NCBI RefSeq assembly: GCF_900115665.1
Contig: NZ_FOXH01000001.1
Span: 1-64,000, forward strand
Direction of reading: 5' to 3'
Length of the DNA stretch: 64,000 nucleotides
Source: Pseudarcicella hirudinis
GTDB taxonomy: Bacteria > Bacteroidota > Bacteroidia > Cytophagales > Spirosomataceae
A program made the translations under genes and the position numbers. Shown here in pieces: positions 8,701 to 15,670 of this stretch (position 1 is its first letter; each line of letters begins with the position of its first letter). The notes below the pieces were generated by a model. The model worked only from the letters and a program-made list of their open reading frames with translations, searched no databases and was not told the DNA's origin.

Positions 8701-8910
8701 GTAGGATTAATCCCGATGATGAGTGCAACAGGTCCTTCTGCTTTTGGTAATCACTCCATCAGTATCGGGGCGGCCGGAGGAATGGTTACAGGTGTTATAC
8801 TTGGTCTGTTTATCATTCCGGTTTTGTTCATCATCTTTCAATATTTACAGGAAAAAATTAGCAACAAACCTGTTGCTGCAGTTCATCATGAAGAACCAGA
8901 ATATGTTTAA
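5743..8910 (+). CDS. RND multidrug efflux pump, HAE1 type
   Basis: A 1055-residue protein, the usual length for AcrB/MexB relatives. The N-terminus FIQRPVLATVISILLVILG is TM1. The TM4 segment AIGIVVDDAIVVVEAV carries the paired aspartates of the proton relay. Two large periplasmic loops follow TM1 and TM7, and the second TM bundle holds the LAKNAILIVEFA motif. It sits 27 bases after the adaptor gene and overlaps the channel gene start by 23 bases, so the three are one operon. It would export hydrophobic compounds by proton antiport. The substrate is unknown. Confidence 0.97.
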   Translation: MFKIFIQRPVLATVISILLVILGVLGLSRLPLQQFPDIAPPAVQVTALYPGANAETVLRSVAPSLEESINGVENMSYMSSTASNDGSLVITVYFKLGTNPDQAAVNVQNRVAQATSQLPAEVVQAGITTAKQQNSLIMVVDLYTEDEKSYDQTFMANYAYINLIPEIKRIQGVGQAMVFGGSKDYSMRVWLNPAQMTSYHLTPNEVMAAIQDKNLEAAPGKFGESSKVAFEYVIKYKGKLTQPSDYENIAIRSNADGSVLRLKDVARVEFGAYTYSSKTRINGKPGIDLAVVQLAGSNANEIQIEISKFMEKAALNFPKGVKYDILYSTKVALDQSIEQVKHTLIEAFILVFIVVFIFLQDFRSTLIPAIAVPVAIIGTFFFMQLFGFSINLLTLFALVLAIGIVVDDAIVVVEAVHAKMEHKHLSPRNATVAAMQEITGAIISITLVMSAVFLPVGFMEGSTGVFYRQFAFTLAIAIVISAINALTLSPALTALLLKDNHSGDAENFAKKTFTQKFFTGFNTAFDALTNKYVNSLRFLVRNRWLSLGGLALVVVTTLWMIKRTPTGFIPSEDQGFIAISLSMPAGASLDRTTEVIRQVEQQLQPMESTRLLNALSGFNILTQSTSPSSGVCFVLLKPTKERGKEKDINNIMNTIRGKLATIKEGSFFVFTFPTVPGFSNVDALDFVLQDRSGGKLDKFSNVTNNFIGELMKRKEIAVAFTAFKADYPQLELQIDDEKANQLGVSEREILQTMQAYFGSVQASDFNRFGKYYRVMVQADITERSDPTAIDKVFVKNKMGNMVPIGTLVKLKRVYGSETASRYNLFNSIGINAIAKPGFSSGDAIRAVEEVAKEKLPSGYSYEFSGMTKEEITSGGQSVIIFSLCLVFVYFLLSAQYESYLLPLSVILSIPTGIFGVFLAIGMTGIENNIYVQVALVMLIGLLAKNAILIVEFAVQRRRAGKSLLASALEAAKLRLRPIIMTSLAFVVGLIPMMSATGPSAFGNHSISIGAAGGMVTGVILGLFIIPVLFIIFQYLQEKISNKPVAAVHHEEPEYV

Positions 8911-10366
8911 TAAATCCCCGGAACCTCAGACAATTGAGGTATCCGGCGGAAAAATAAAAAAGTATCTTACCGGTATTGCTTTTCTGACAGTGCTTATCGT
9001 TGCTGACGCCTGTAGAGTGTCCCAAAACCTGGAAATACCAAAAGCAGATGTACCTGTATCGTTCAGAAATTCTGCTTCAAATGATTCCGGTAGTGTAGCG
9101 AATCTTCCCTGGAAAAGCTTTTTCCCGGATGTTACACTTCAGCAACTGATTGATAGTGCCGTTGTGAAAAATTATGATATGCAGCTTGCTGTGAAAAATA
9201 TTGAGGCAGCGCAGTTAATTTTTAACCAGACCAAATGGAGTTATTTCCCGGATGCAAGGGTACAGCTGACAGGAGGCTCTAATCGCCCTTCTGATAACAG
9301 TCTTAATGGAATCAGTGCAAGTCAGTTTTTAGGGACAAGACACATTGAAGATTTTACAACAAGTATCAATCTCTCCTGGGAAGCCGATATCTGGGGTAAA
9401 ATCAGAAATCAGAATGCGAGAATTCTTGCGGAATTTCTCCAGACAGATGAAGCCAGAAAAGCGGTACAAACCAGGCTTGTCGCAGGAGTTGCACAAGGAT
9501 ATTTCAATTTGCTGATGCTTGACGAACAGCTTGCTATTGCCAAAAGAAATTTTGCGCTTAATGATAGCACCCTACAGATTATACGTTTGCAGCATCAGGC
9601 CGGACAGGTAACATTACTGGCTGTGCAGCAGGCGGAGGCTCAGCAGTTGGTAGCTGCCGGATTGGTACCGCAACTGGAACAGAATATCATTATTCAGGAA
9701 AATGCTTTGAAGGTCTTAACAGGGGCATTACCGGATAAAATTGAAAGAAATGCCGGATTTAATGCTTTAACCGTTCCGGAAAATCTTTCTGCCGGAATCC
9801 CTTCTTCGCTTGTAGGCAGGAGACCTGATGTAAGGAGTAATGAATTAGCTTTAAATGTGGCAAATGCAAAAGTAGGCGTGGCTAAGGCAAATATGTATCC
9901 TTCACTGACAATTACTGCTGCGGGTGGTATTAACTCTTTCAAAGCAAGTAACTGGTTTAATATTCCGGCTTCATTGTTTGGAACAGCAGCGGCAGGAATT
10001 GCCCAGCCCGTATTCATGAAAAAGCAATTGCAGACACAATATCAGGTGGCATTGGTTGAAAGAGAGAAAACGGTACTTTATTTTAAACAATCCGTTCTCA
10101 ATGCAGTAGGAGAGGTTTCTGATGCACTGGTGAAAATTGAAAAATTAAAAGTACAGCAGGATATTACGGCAAATCGAGTTAATACTTTACAACAGGCTAT
10201 TCCTAATGCAGATATGTTATTTAAAAATGGCATGGCAACCTATCTTGAGGTGATTAATGCACAAAGCAATGTGCTGCAGAGTGAATTGGAACAGTCTTCC
10301 ATAAAAAGAGCCCGCTTAAGTGCAATGGTTGATCTTTATCGTTCGCTTGGCGGAGGTTGGAAATAG
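8888..10366 (+). CDS. RND outer-membrane channel lipoprotein (NodT/OprM family)
   Basis: A 492-residue protein from the ATG at 8888, inside the 3' end of the pump gene. A longer reading back to 8723 is only pump sequence in another frame. An N-terminal hydrophobic stretch leads to Cys42 (VADAC), an imperfect but plausible lipobox. Two TolC-like repeats follow, with NLPWKSFFPD, SWEADIWGKIRN and VGRRPDVRSNE, all hallmark motifs of OprM/NodT channels. A second ATG at 8903 is an alternative start. It completes the tripartite system and is followed by a strong terminator. Confidence 0.94.
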   Translation: MKNQNMFNKSPEPQTIEVSGGKIKKYLTGIAFLTVLIVADACRVSQNLEIPKADVPVSFRNSASNDSGSVANLPWKSFFPDVTLQQLIDSAVVKNYDMQLAVKNIEAAQLIFNQTKWSYFPDARVQLTGGSNRPSDNSLNGISASQFLGTRHIEDFTTSINLSWEADIWGKIRNQNARILAEFLQTDEARKAVQTRLVAGVAQGYFNLLMLDEQLAIAKRNFALNDSTLQIIRLQHQAGQVTLLAVQQAEAQQLVAAGLVPQLEQNIIIQENALKVLTGALPDKIERNAGFNALTVPENLSAGIPSSLVGRRPDVRSNELALNVANAKVGVAKANMYPSLTITAAGGINSFKASNWFNIPASLFGTAAAGIAQPVFMKKQLQTQYQVALVEREKTVLYFKQSVLNAVGEVSDALVKIEKLKVQQDITANRVNTLQQAIPNADMLFKNGMATYLEVINAQSNVLQSELEQSSIKRARLSAMVDLYRSLGGGWK

Positions 10367-10390
10367 ATAAATTTTGTCTGGGTATTTAAG

Positions 10391-10430
10391 AACATCGTGG
10401 AGGTATATACTTTCACGATGTTTTCTTTTT
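10391..10430 (+). terminator. Intrinsic terminator of the TetR-linked RND operon
   Basis: A 9-bp stem AACATCGTG/CACGATGTT with a 14-base loop runs into TTTTCTTTTTT, 24 bases after the channel gene stop. Confidence 0.85.
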
Positions 10431-10594
10431 TATTTTCGGATAAGATATTGATGATTCACCGATAAAAAGAGGCGATTCATCCCTAAACTTTCCTGTCCTG
10501 GCAATATTTGAGGTTAAAATGCTGTATTCTGATATAGATAATGTGGAAGTTATCAGTCATTATGTACTCAATTTAAACTTCAGATAATTAATTT

Positions 10595-11299
10595 ATGGAT
10601 CGTAAAGAATTTCTCCAAAAAGGATTCAGCAGTATTTTAGGACTGGCAATGGCAATACCAGCTTTTGATTCATGTAAAACCGAAGCAGATGTGACCGGAA
10701 CCACCGCTACAACAGGAACCTGTACATCCTATCCGGTAAAAGAAGAAGGACCTTTTCCTACAAAAGTACCCTCATCTTTTGTTTTGAAAGATATTCGTTC
10801 TGACAGAACCGGAGTTCCGTTTACAATAAATGTTATCGTCCAGAACAAAAACAAAAATTGTACGGCATTGGATGGTGTTATTTTTGATATCTGGCATTGT
10901 GATAAAGACGGAAATTATTCAGAATATGGTGGAAGCGGAATGCAGTCGGTTGATTATACCAAAGTAGATTTTTTAAGAGGAAGACAGACCACAGATTCCA
11001 CTGGCCAGGTAACTTTTACTTCGATTTATCCGGGTTGGTACTCAGGAAGAGCGCCGCATTTTCATGTCCATGTTTATACAGCAAGCGGTACTTCTTTGCT
11101 GATAACACAGGTAGGTTTTCCGGAAGATATTAATAATACAGTTTATACTACTTCAAATCTCTATACCAGAGGAAAGCAGGATACATCTAATAGTGCAGAT
11201 CATGTATTTTCGGGATCAACAGACATTTTGATCGCAAAAATGACCGGAAGTATGTCAGCAGGTTATGTATTGAATCATACCATTGTGGTTAGTGCCTGA
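10595..11299 (+). CDS. Intradiol ring-cleavage dioxygenase-like lipoprotein
   Basis: A 234-residue protein. The N-terminus starts DRKEFLQKGFSS and continues to a lipobox FDSC (Cys27), so the protein is probably lipid-anchored outside the cytoplasm. The body matches the protocatechuate 3,4-dioxygenase-like fold: FDIWHCDKDGNYS with Tyr108, YPGWYSGRAPHFH with Tyr149, Arg152, His155 and His157. Those two Tyr and two His are the non-heme Fe(III) ligands of the family, so an active centre looks complete. Such enzymes split catechol rings between the hydroxyls. The surface location and lack of other aromatic catabolism genes leave the substrate open. It is followed by a pirin-like gene. Confidence 0.85.
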   Translation: MDRKEFLQKGFSSILGLAMAIPAFDSCKTEADVTGTTATTGTCTSYPVKEEGPFPTKVPSSFVLKDIRSDRTGVPFTINVIVQNKNKNCTALDGVIFDIWHCDKDGNYSEYGGSGMQSVDYTKVDFLRGRQTTDSTGQVTFTSIYPGWYSGRAPHFHVHVYTASGTSLLITQVGFPEDINNTVYTTSNLYTRGKQDTSNSADHVFSGSTDILIAKMTGSMSAGYVLNHTIVVSA

Positions 11300-11339
11300 T
11301 CAGATTACTTTGGTGAAATTAAACGAATCTCTCAAAACT

Positions 11340-12086
11340 ATGAAAAACGGAAGTATGGTTACCCGGACAGATGCAGCAATTTATTTATCGGAGCAAAGAG
11401 GATGTACACAGCTAGAGTCATCCAAAAGCCTGCATACTTTTAATTTTAGGAACTATTTTGATGAAAGCAAAAAGGCCTTCGGAACTTTGCAGGTAATAAA
11501 TGATGATACTCTGAGGCCGGGAGCCGGCATGAAAATGCAGGTAAAATATAACGCAGAAGTTATCATTATACCTGTTATAGGTGGACTGGAATATAAAAAC
11601 GATCTGGTACTGGAAGGATTTGTCGAAGCAGGGGAGATTCTGGTTTTTTCAGCGGTAAAAGGGATGGAGTATGAAATAATCAATCCTTATGAAAATGAAC
11701 TGATAAATTTTATTCAGATCTGGCTGAGGAATGATCAACCTGTTTTTGTGCCGGATATGCAATCCATAAGAATCGATTTAAGCAGAAAAAATAACCTTTT
11801 ACCTGTTTTTTCAGGAACAGGAAATGGCATTTCCATTCAGCAGGATACCTCCGGATGGATTGGTAAATATATTGGAAGAGAAGAAGGACAATATGTGGTC
11901 AGGAATCCTGAAAATGGTATTTTTATTTTTGTAATCAGTGGTGTTTTCGAAGTAGAAGACCGGCTTCTTCATGCCAAAGACGGACTTGCTTTAAAGAATA
12001 CAGACGCTGTTGAATTTGAGGCGCTATCTAATGATGCAATTATTATGGTGATGGAAATAGGAAATTCGGGGTTTTCGAATGACTGA
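11340..12086 (+). CDS. Pirin-like bicupin protein
   Basis: A 248-residue protein from the ATG at 11340. An upstream TTG at 11283 would overlap the dioxygenase gene and is unlikely. The N-terminal half carries SKSLHTFNFRNYFD and INDDTLRPGAGM, the typical opening of the YhaK/pirin family, then GGLEYKNDLVLEGFVEAGEI. The second half is a more divergent cupin. In this family some members have quercetin 2,3-dioxygenase activity and others are transcription cofactors. The classic second-histidine pair of pirin is not clearly present, so activity is doubtful. Forty bases separate it from the intradiol dioxygenase gene, suggesting a joint role. Confidence 0.8.
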   Translation: MKNGSMVTRTDAAIYLSEQRGCTQLESSKSLHTFNFRNYFDESKKAFGTLQVINDDTLRPGAGMKMQVKYNAEVIIIPVIGGLEYKNDLVLEGFVEAGEILVFSAVKGMEYEIINPYENELINFIQIWLRNDQPVFVPDMQSIRIDLSRKNNLLPVFSGTGNGISIQQDTSGWIGKYIGREEGQYVVRNPENGIFIFVISGVFEVEDRLLHAKDGLALKNTDAVEFEALSNDAIIMVMEIGNSGFSND

Positions 12087-12290
12087 ATTTTGTGTAAAAA
12101 ATGATAAAATGCTGAGTTTGGATTTATTGAAATAATACCTCAGTTTTCCTGAAAATACAGTTCAGTTTTATATATAGGGATATATAATATATTACTGAAA
12201 TCGCAAAAACGATAAAATATTCATTTTTCTCCTTATTTTTGATACCGAATAATAAGATTTTTCTCTTTTTATTATGGAAATAAGAATTAA

Positions 12291-12374
12291 AAATTGTAAT
12301 TTCGCATAGTGCGTTGAAGATATGAGAATTAAGTTTCTTTTCTCAGAATAAATTTTACTATCGTATAGTGCTTT
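12291..12374 (+). repeat. Imperfect 25-bp direct repeat, period 59
   Basis: Copies at 12291-12315 and 12350-12374 agree at 20 of 25 bases, sharing the core ATAGTGC preceded by TCG(C/T). The function is unknown. They could be paired protein-binding sites or the trace of a small duplication. Confidence 0.45.
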
Positions 12375-12667
12375 ACGTAAAAGATGTTTTTCTTCAATTG
12401 AACTTGCTCAACGAAACCTTGCATAAAACTTACCATTCCAAACATCTGAAAACCTGAATCTGTTATAAGCTTTAAGGCTTATATTGTTTGGGCGGAATTC
12501 TGGAAATTAAAGGGTAAATTTAAGGCAGGCCGCAAATGAATAAGATAGTATTTTTTGCGTTCGTATCAAAAACAAGACTATTAAGTAAGAATTTGGCACT
12601 TTTTTTTAAATAGAGTACAAATTTCTTAACTTTACGATAATAATAGGTGTAGAACTATTAATTAAGC

Positions 12668-12702
12668 TTGCCCTGTCGGTTTCCGATAGGGCAACTTTTT
12701 TT
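12668..12702 (+). terminator. Intrinsic terminator with no upstream gene
   Basis: A 12-bp stem TTGCCCTGTCGG/CCGATAGGGCAA with a TTT loop is followed by seven T residues. No credible ORF ends just upstream, which suggests a short untranslated transcript beginning near the -7-like TAACTTTA at 12627. The block GTAGAAC to the T-run resembles the one at 13264-13314. Confidence 0.75.
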
Positions 12703-12821
12703 ATAACCCTTTCCGGTATCGAAAGATATCTTATTTATCGAAAACATTAGTTTCTTTCGAAAACAGACCTTCAGATTATTCCATTCGCTTTTTCTCTGAT
12801 TGAATCTTAAAACTTATTACG

Positions 12822-12921
12822 CAAAAAAGCCCAGCCAAAGCTGAGCTAGCAGGACCAGCACAGGTTTTACAATTGAAGTAAATTAACCTTTTCGGATGGT
12901 CTGGTTTAAGATTTTAGTGTT
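12822..12921 (-). ncRNA. Candidate small RNA of about 95 nt
   Basis: On the minus strand a perfect -7 box TATATTTG (12922-12929) is preceded 17 bases upstream by TTTG, the Bacteroidota -33 element. About 90 bases downstream lies a textbook terminator: an 8-bp stem AGCTCAGC/GCTGGGCT, loop TTTG, then six T residues (12847 to 12823). The interval has no start codon with a useful ORF. ACCAG near the 5' end can pair with CTGGT before the terminator, giving an extended fold. The promoter-to-terminator spacing is the main evidence. The RNA family is not recognised. Confidence 0.55.
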
Positions 12922-13108
12922 CAAATATAATGAAATTTTTAAAAAACAAAGAGACTTACAGGAAATTGATAAGAGCCTGTAAATGGTTGAATATGAATAT
13001 TTTAAGTGATGGTTGGTAGGATTCGGTTTCCGAAGGGAATAAGTTGTGAGAATTTCAGAAAATTTATTTTCTGAAAACCTGAAAAATAGTTAAACCAAAC
13101 GCTGAAAA

Positions 13109-13216
13109 ATGAGTCAATTTAAGAAAAACAGAGAGACTGCCCAAAGAGAAAAGGATGCAGGATATTTTAGAAAGTCATCACAAAAACGGGTAAAATCTCA
13201 TATCGCTGATAAATAA
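13109..13216 (+). CDS. Small basic protein, 35 residues, unknown function
   Basis: An ATG ORF starting MSQFKKNRETAQREK and ending VKSHIADK, with 13 Lys/Arg residues against 4 acidic ones and no hydrophobic segment. It looks like a soluble nucleic-acid- or ribosome-binding peptide, but nothing specific is recognised. The leader contains a perfect 10-bp hairpin (13053-13076) and an intrinsic terminator follows 65 bases after the stop, so it has its own apparent transcription unit. Its composition is unlike random translated AT-rich DNA. It remains unproven that it is translated. Confidence 0.5.
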   Translation: MSQFKKNRETAQREKDAGYFRKSSQKRVKSHIADK

Positions 13217-13281
13217 TTGTCTGTCTTTGAACGGATAGAAGAATTTTAATTAAATATATACATGTAGAGCATTTTACAAGA

Positions 13282-13314
13282 TTGCCTTGGCTGAATCAGC
13301 TAAGGCAACTTTTT
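13282..13314 (+). terminator. Intrinsic terminator after the small basic ORF
   Basis: A stem TTGCCTTGGCTGA/TCAGCTAAGGCAA with one G-T wobble and a minimal loop is followed by TTTTT. It closely resembles the terminator at 12668 in its outer stem (TTGCC/GGCAAC) and in the preceding TGTAGA.C motif. Confidence 0.8.
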
Positions 13315-13369
13315 GTTTTAAAGGCTTGCTGGTAATTTAATTGCCTGATTCTGATGCCTGATCAATTAT

Positions 13370-14260
13370 TCAGGATTTTGGCGGTAAAATAATATTTAAC
13401 ACTTTCGGAAGTATTCTGGCATTTACCTCGTTTACTTTTCCCCTGAATTCTCCATCCACCTGAAAATGTGTTTTCCTTTTCGTGGAAATATTTATTTCTT
13501 TTGTCTGAAGAATTTCAATTTTTTTCGGATCAAAGGCTTTATGAGGAATCAACATTTTGAGAAGCTCCCAGAAAGATAATTTTCTTACAATCACTACTTC
13601 AAATTTTCCATCAGAAAGGTCTCCGTCAGGGTTTATTACAGCACCCGTTCCATATGTTCTGGCATTGGCAAAAACAATCATAAAGGCACTTCTGATAATT
13701 GTCTTCTCCTGCGACCGGATTTTACATTTAATGATTTGTTTGGTCATCAGTACTTTTAATACCATTCTGGCATAACCCCACATGCCTCTTTGCTGATCTT
13801 CTTCGAAATATTTAATCAATAAAGCATTTAAACCCAGATCACTCAGATGAATACAAATTTCCTGGTTGTTGATTTCAATGACATCAATTTTTCTGATTAC
13901 CCCCTGTTCAATAATCCTGAGGGCTTCTTCCGGTTTTGCAGGAATGCCTAACTCTGTCGCAAGCCCGTTGGCAGAACCTGCCGGAAGAATTCCCAAAACA
14001 ATTTTAGAATGAATAAGCTGCTCCGCAACCAGCTTTATCGTTCCGTCACCACCTACAGCAATTACTTTGTCTGGTTCAAAAGAAGTAATCGTTTCTTTCA
14101 AAGAGATTTCATCATCGATGCCATTTAACAGAATTATTTTTAAATTGTGCTGAGAATCTTTATAAAAGGTTTGTATCCCCTCTTTCCAATTAACGTTTTC
14201 GTTACCACCGGAGATAGGGTTTACTACAAAAAGTAATTTTAACATTCCGTCTTTCAGCAT
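13370..14260 (-). CDS. Diacylglycerol kinase family lipid kinase
   Basis: About 296 residues from the ATG at 14260; 14245 (MLKLLFVVNP) is equally possible, and the 14350 ATG would run into the divergent gene. LLFVVNPISGG is the family's N-terminal motif, VIAVGGDGTIKLVAEQL holds the GGDGT ATP-binding loop, and LGILPAGSANGLATELGIP is the second conserved block. The C-terminal half is the beta-sandwich of YegS/DgkB-type kinases. It would phosphorylate a lipid such as diacylglycerol, ceramide or sphingosine; Bacteroidota make sphingolipids, so the substrate cannot be assumed. It is divergent from the App1-type phosphatase with 48 bases between starts. Confidence 0.9.
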   Translation of the reverse strand: MLKDGMLKLLFVVNPISGGNENVNWKEGIQTFYKDSQHNLKIILLNGIDDEISLKETITSFEPDKVIAVGGDGTIKLVAEQLIHSKIVLGILPAGSANGLATELGIPAKPEEALRIIEQGVIRKIDVIEINNQEICIHLSDLGLNALLIKYFEEDQQRGMWGYARMVLKVLMTKQIIKCKIRSQEKTIIRSAFMIVFANARTYGTGAVINPDGDLSDGKFEVVIVRKLSFWELLKMLIPHKAFDPKKIEILQTKEINISTKRKTHFQVDGEFRGKVNEVNARILPKVLNIILPPKS

Positions 14261-14308
14261 AATAGCATTATAAGCACCATAATAATTGAGTGTTCGCAGA
14301 AACTCTGT

Positions 14309-15370
14309 ATGCAAACTACTAAATCCCGAGATACAATCAAACAAGTCCATCCTGATATACCCGGCTGGGAACGTAAAATCATGCGCTGGCTACGGCTCAG
14401 CAGGTCGCTTCAGGTAAAAGTATATCATGGATATGGCCATACCAAAAGTATGGTGGTATATGGTCATGTAATTTCACTGGGGCCTTCTCCAAGGAAAAAA
14501 TATACAAACAGGTTATGGATTAACCTGTTTGCTTTAATCAGACTATTTATTGTAAGACCTGTAAAATATGTAAATGTCCGCCTGAAATGGGAAGGCAAGG
14601 TGATTCAGAGCAGAACCGATAAAGCAGGTTTTTTTAAACTGGAATGGAGTGCCGGGACAAAAGTGGCTTTTGGCTGGCATAAAATAAAAGTGGAAATGAC
14701 TGATGATAAGGGCAATGTATTAAGTACCGGAGCGGGAAGTATTTTTATTCCGCATTCTACACAATTCGGCTTTATTTCAGATATTGACGATACTTTCCTG
14801 ATTTCTCATTCTTCAGATTTATGGAAAAGACTGTATGTTTTGTTTACTAAAAATGCATTGAGCAGAATGCCCTTTGAAGGAGTTGTGGAACATTACAGGC
14901 TCCTCGCTCATGCGCATACCCCAAAGGAAGAACCCAATCCTTTCTTTTATGTTTCCAGCAGCGAATGGAATCTGTATGATTATATCCTCAAATTTACGGT
15001 AGTCAGGGAGCTGCCCCCGGGAGTCTTTTTACTCAGCCCTCTTAAACGTTTCTCTGAATTACTTAAAACCGGGCAAAACCGGCATTCCGGGAAATTTATG
15101 AGGATTTCGAGGATTTTGAAAGCTTTTCCAAAGCAGAAGTTTATTTTATTAGGCGATAGCTCTCAGCAGGATCCATATATTTATGCTTCTATTATAGACC
15201 ATTTTCCAGGAAGAATACATGCTGTGTATATCCGCGATGTTCATCATAAAAATCAGTCGAAAGTAGAGGAAGTTTTGCTTAATCTGGAAAGTAAAGGAGT
15301 AACCTGCTGTTTCTTCCGGCACAGTTATGAAGCCATAATTCATTCCAGAAATATCGGCCTGATTGAATAA
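14309..15370 (+). CDS. App1-type phosphatidate phosphatase domain protein
   Basis: A 353-residue protein. The catalytic domain (about 150-330) begins FISDIDDTFL, the HAD-like DxDxT motif with Asp158, Asp160 and Thr162. FFYVSSSEWNLYDYI and FILLGDSSQQDPYIY are the further conserved blocks of the App1/DUF2183 family. Residues 90-150 look like a beta-rich module (VKYVNVRLKWEGKVIQSRTD). Yeast App1 dephosphorylates phosphatidate; bacterial members are little studied. No signal peptide. It is divergent from a lipid kinase whose reaction would be the reverse, suggesting a kinase/phosphatase pair. Confidence 0.88.
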   Translation: MQTTKSRDTIKQVHPDIPGWERKIMRWLRLSRSLQVKVYHGYGHTKSMVVYGHVISLGPSPRKKYTNRLWINLFALIRLFIVRPVKYVNVRLKWEGKVIQSRTDKAGFFKLEWSAGTKVAFGWHKIKVEMTDDKGNVLSTGAGSIFIPHSTQFGFISDIDDTFLISHSSDLWKRLYVLFTKNALSRMPFEGVVEHYRLLAHAHTPKEEPNPFFYVSSSEWNLYDYILKFTVVRELPPGVFLLSPLKRFSELLKTGQNRHSGKFMRISRILKAFPKQKFILLGDSSQQDPYIYASIIDHFPGRIHAVYIRDVHHKNQSKVEEVLLNLESKGVTCCFFRHSYEAIIHSRNIGLIE

Positions 15371-15670
15371 AATATTTAATAAAAGATGATTTGAGGATTG
15401 AATGAAAAGTTTAACACTGAATCGGCATAAAATAAATCTTAATCTTGTAACTTGGTTGCTCATTAATTAGAGTTCTGGTTTCTACACTTACGCTACACTC
15501 CTTAAGACGATTAAGCCATCAAAAATGAATTCCTGACCATTGGGGTTACCGGAAAAACTGACATTTCTCTTCAATGAAATGCATGGTTTCCGTGGGATGT
15601 CCATTGCCTTAATTATTTCAAATTTTCTCAACACCAGATTTTAATTTTCTAACTTAAACTTTATTCTGCT
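15371..15670. other. Intergenic, 300 bases
   Basis: Between the App1-type phosphatase and the sulfatase. I see no convincing terminator, promoter box, ORF or repeat. Confidence 0.6.

Larger units (their letters stand above)
12087..13369. other. Hairpin-rich 1.3-kb intergenic region
   Basis: No long reading frame. The stretch holds an imperfect direct repeat (12291-12374), a 7-bp hairpin (12464-12483), two related plus-strand terminators (12668-12702 and 13282-13314), a minus-strand promoter/terminator pair that defines a candidate small RNA (12822-12929), a small ORF (13109-13216) and further hairpins at 12955-12981, 13022-13034 and 13053-13076. The density of symmetrical elements is unlike the other gaps in the window. 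Confidence 0.7.

Noticed and set aside
8723-8887. N-terminal extension of the OprM/NodT channel gene
   Set aside because: This stretch is the pump gene read in another frame and has no conserved motif. The ATG at 8888 gives a normal export signal.
15486-15501. Sequence ACTTACGCTACACTCC shared with 23074-23089 (one mismatch)
   Set aside because: A 16-base match with one mismatch is expected many times by chance among all pairs of positions in a window this size.
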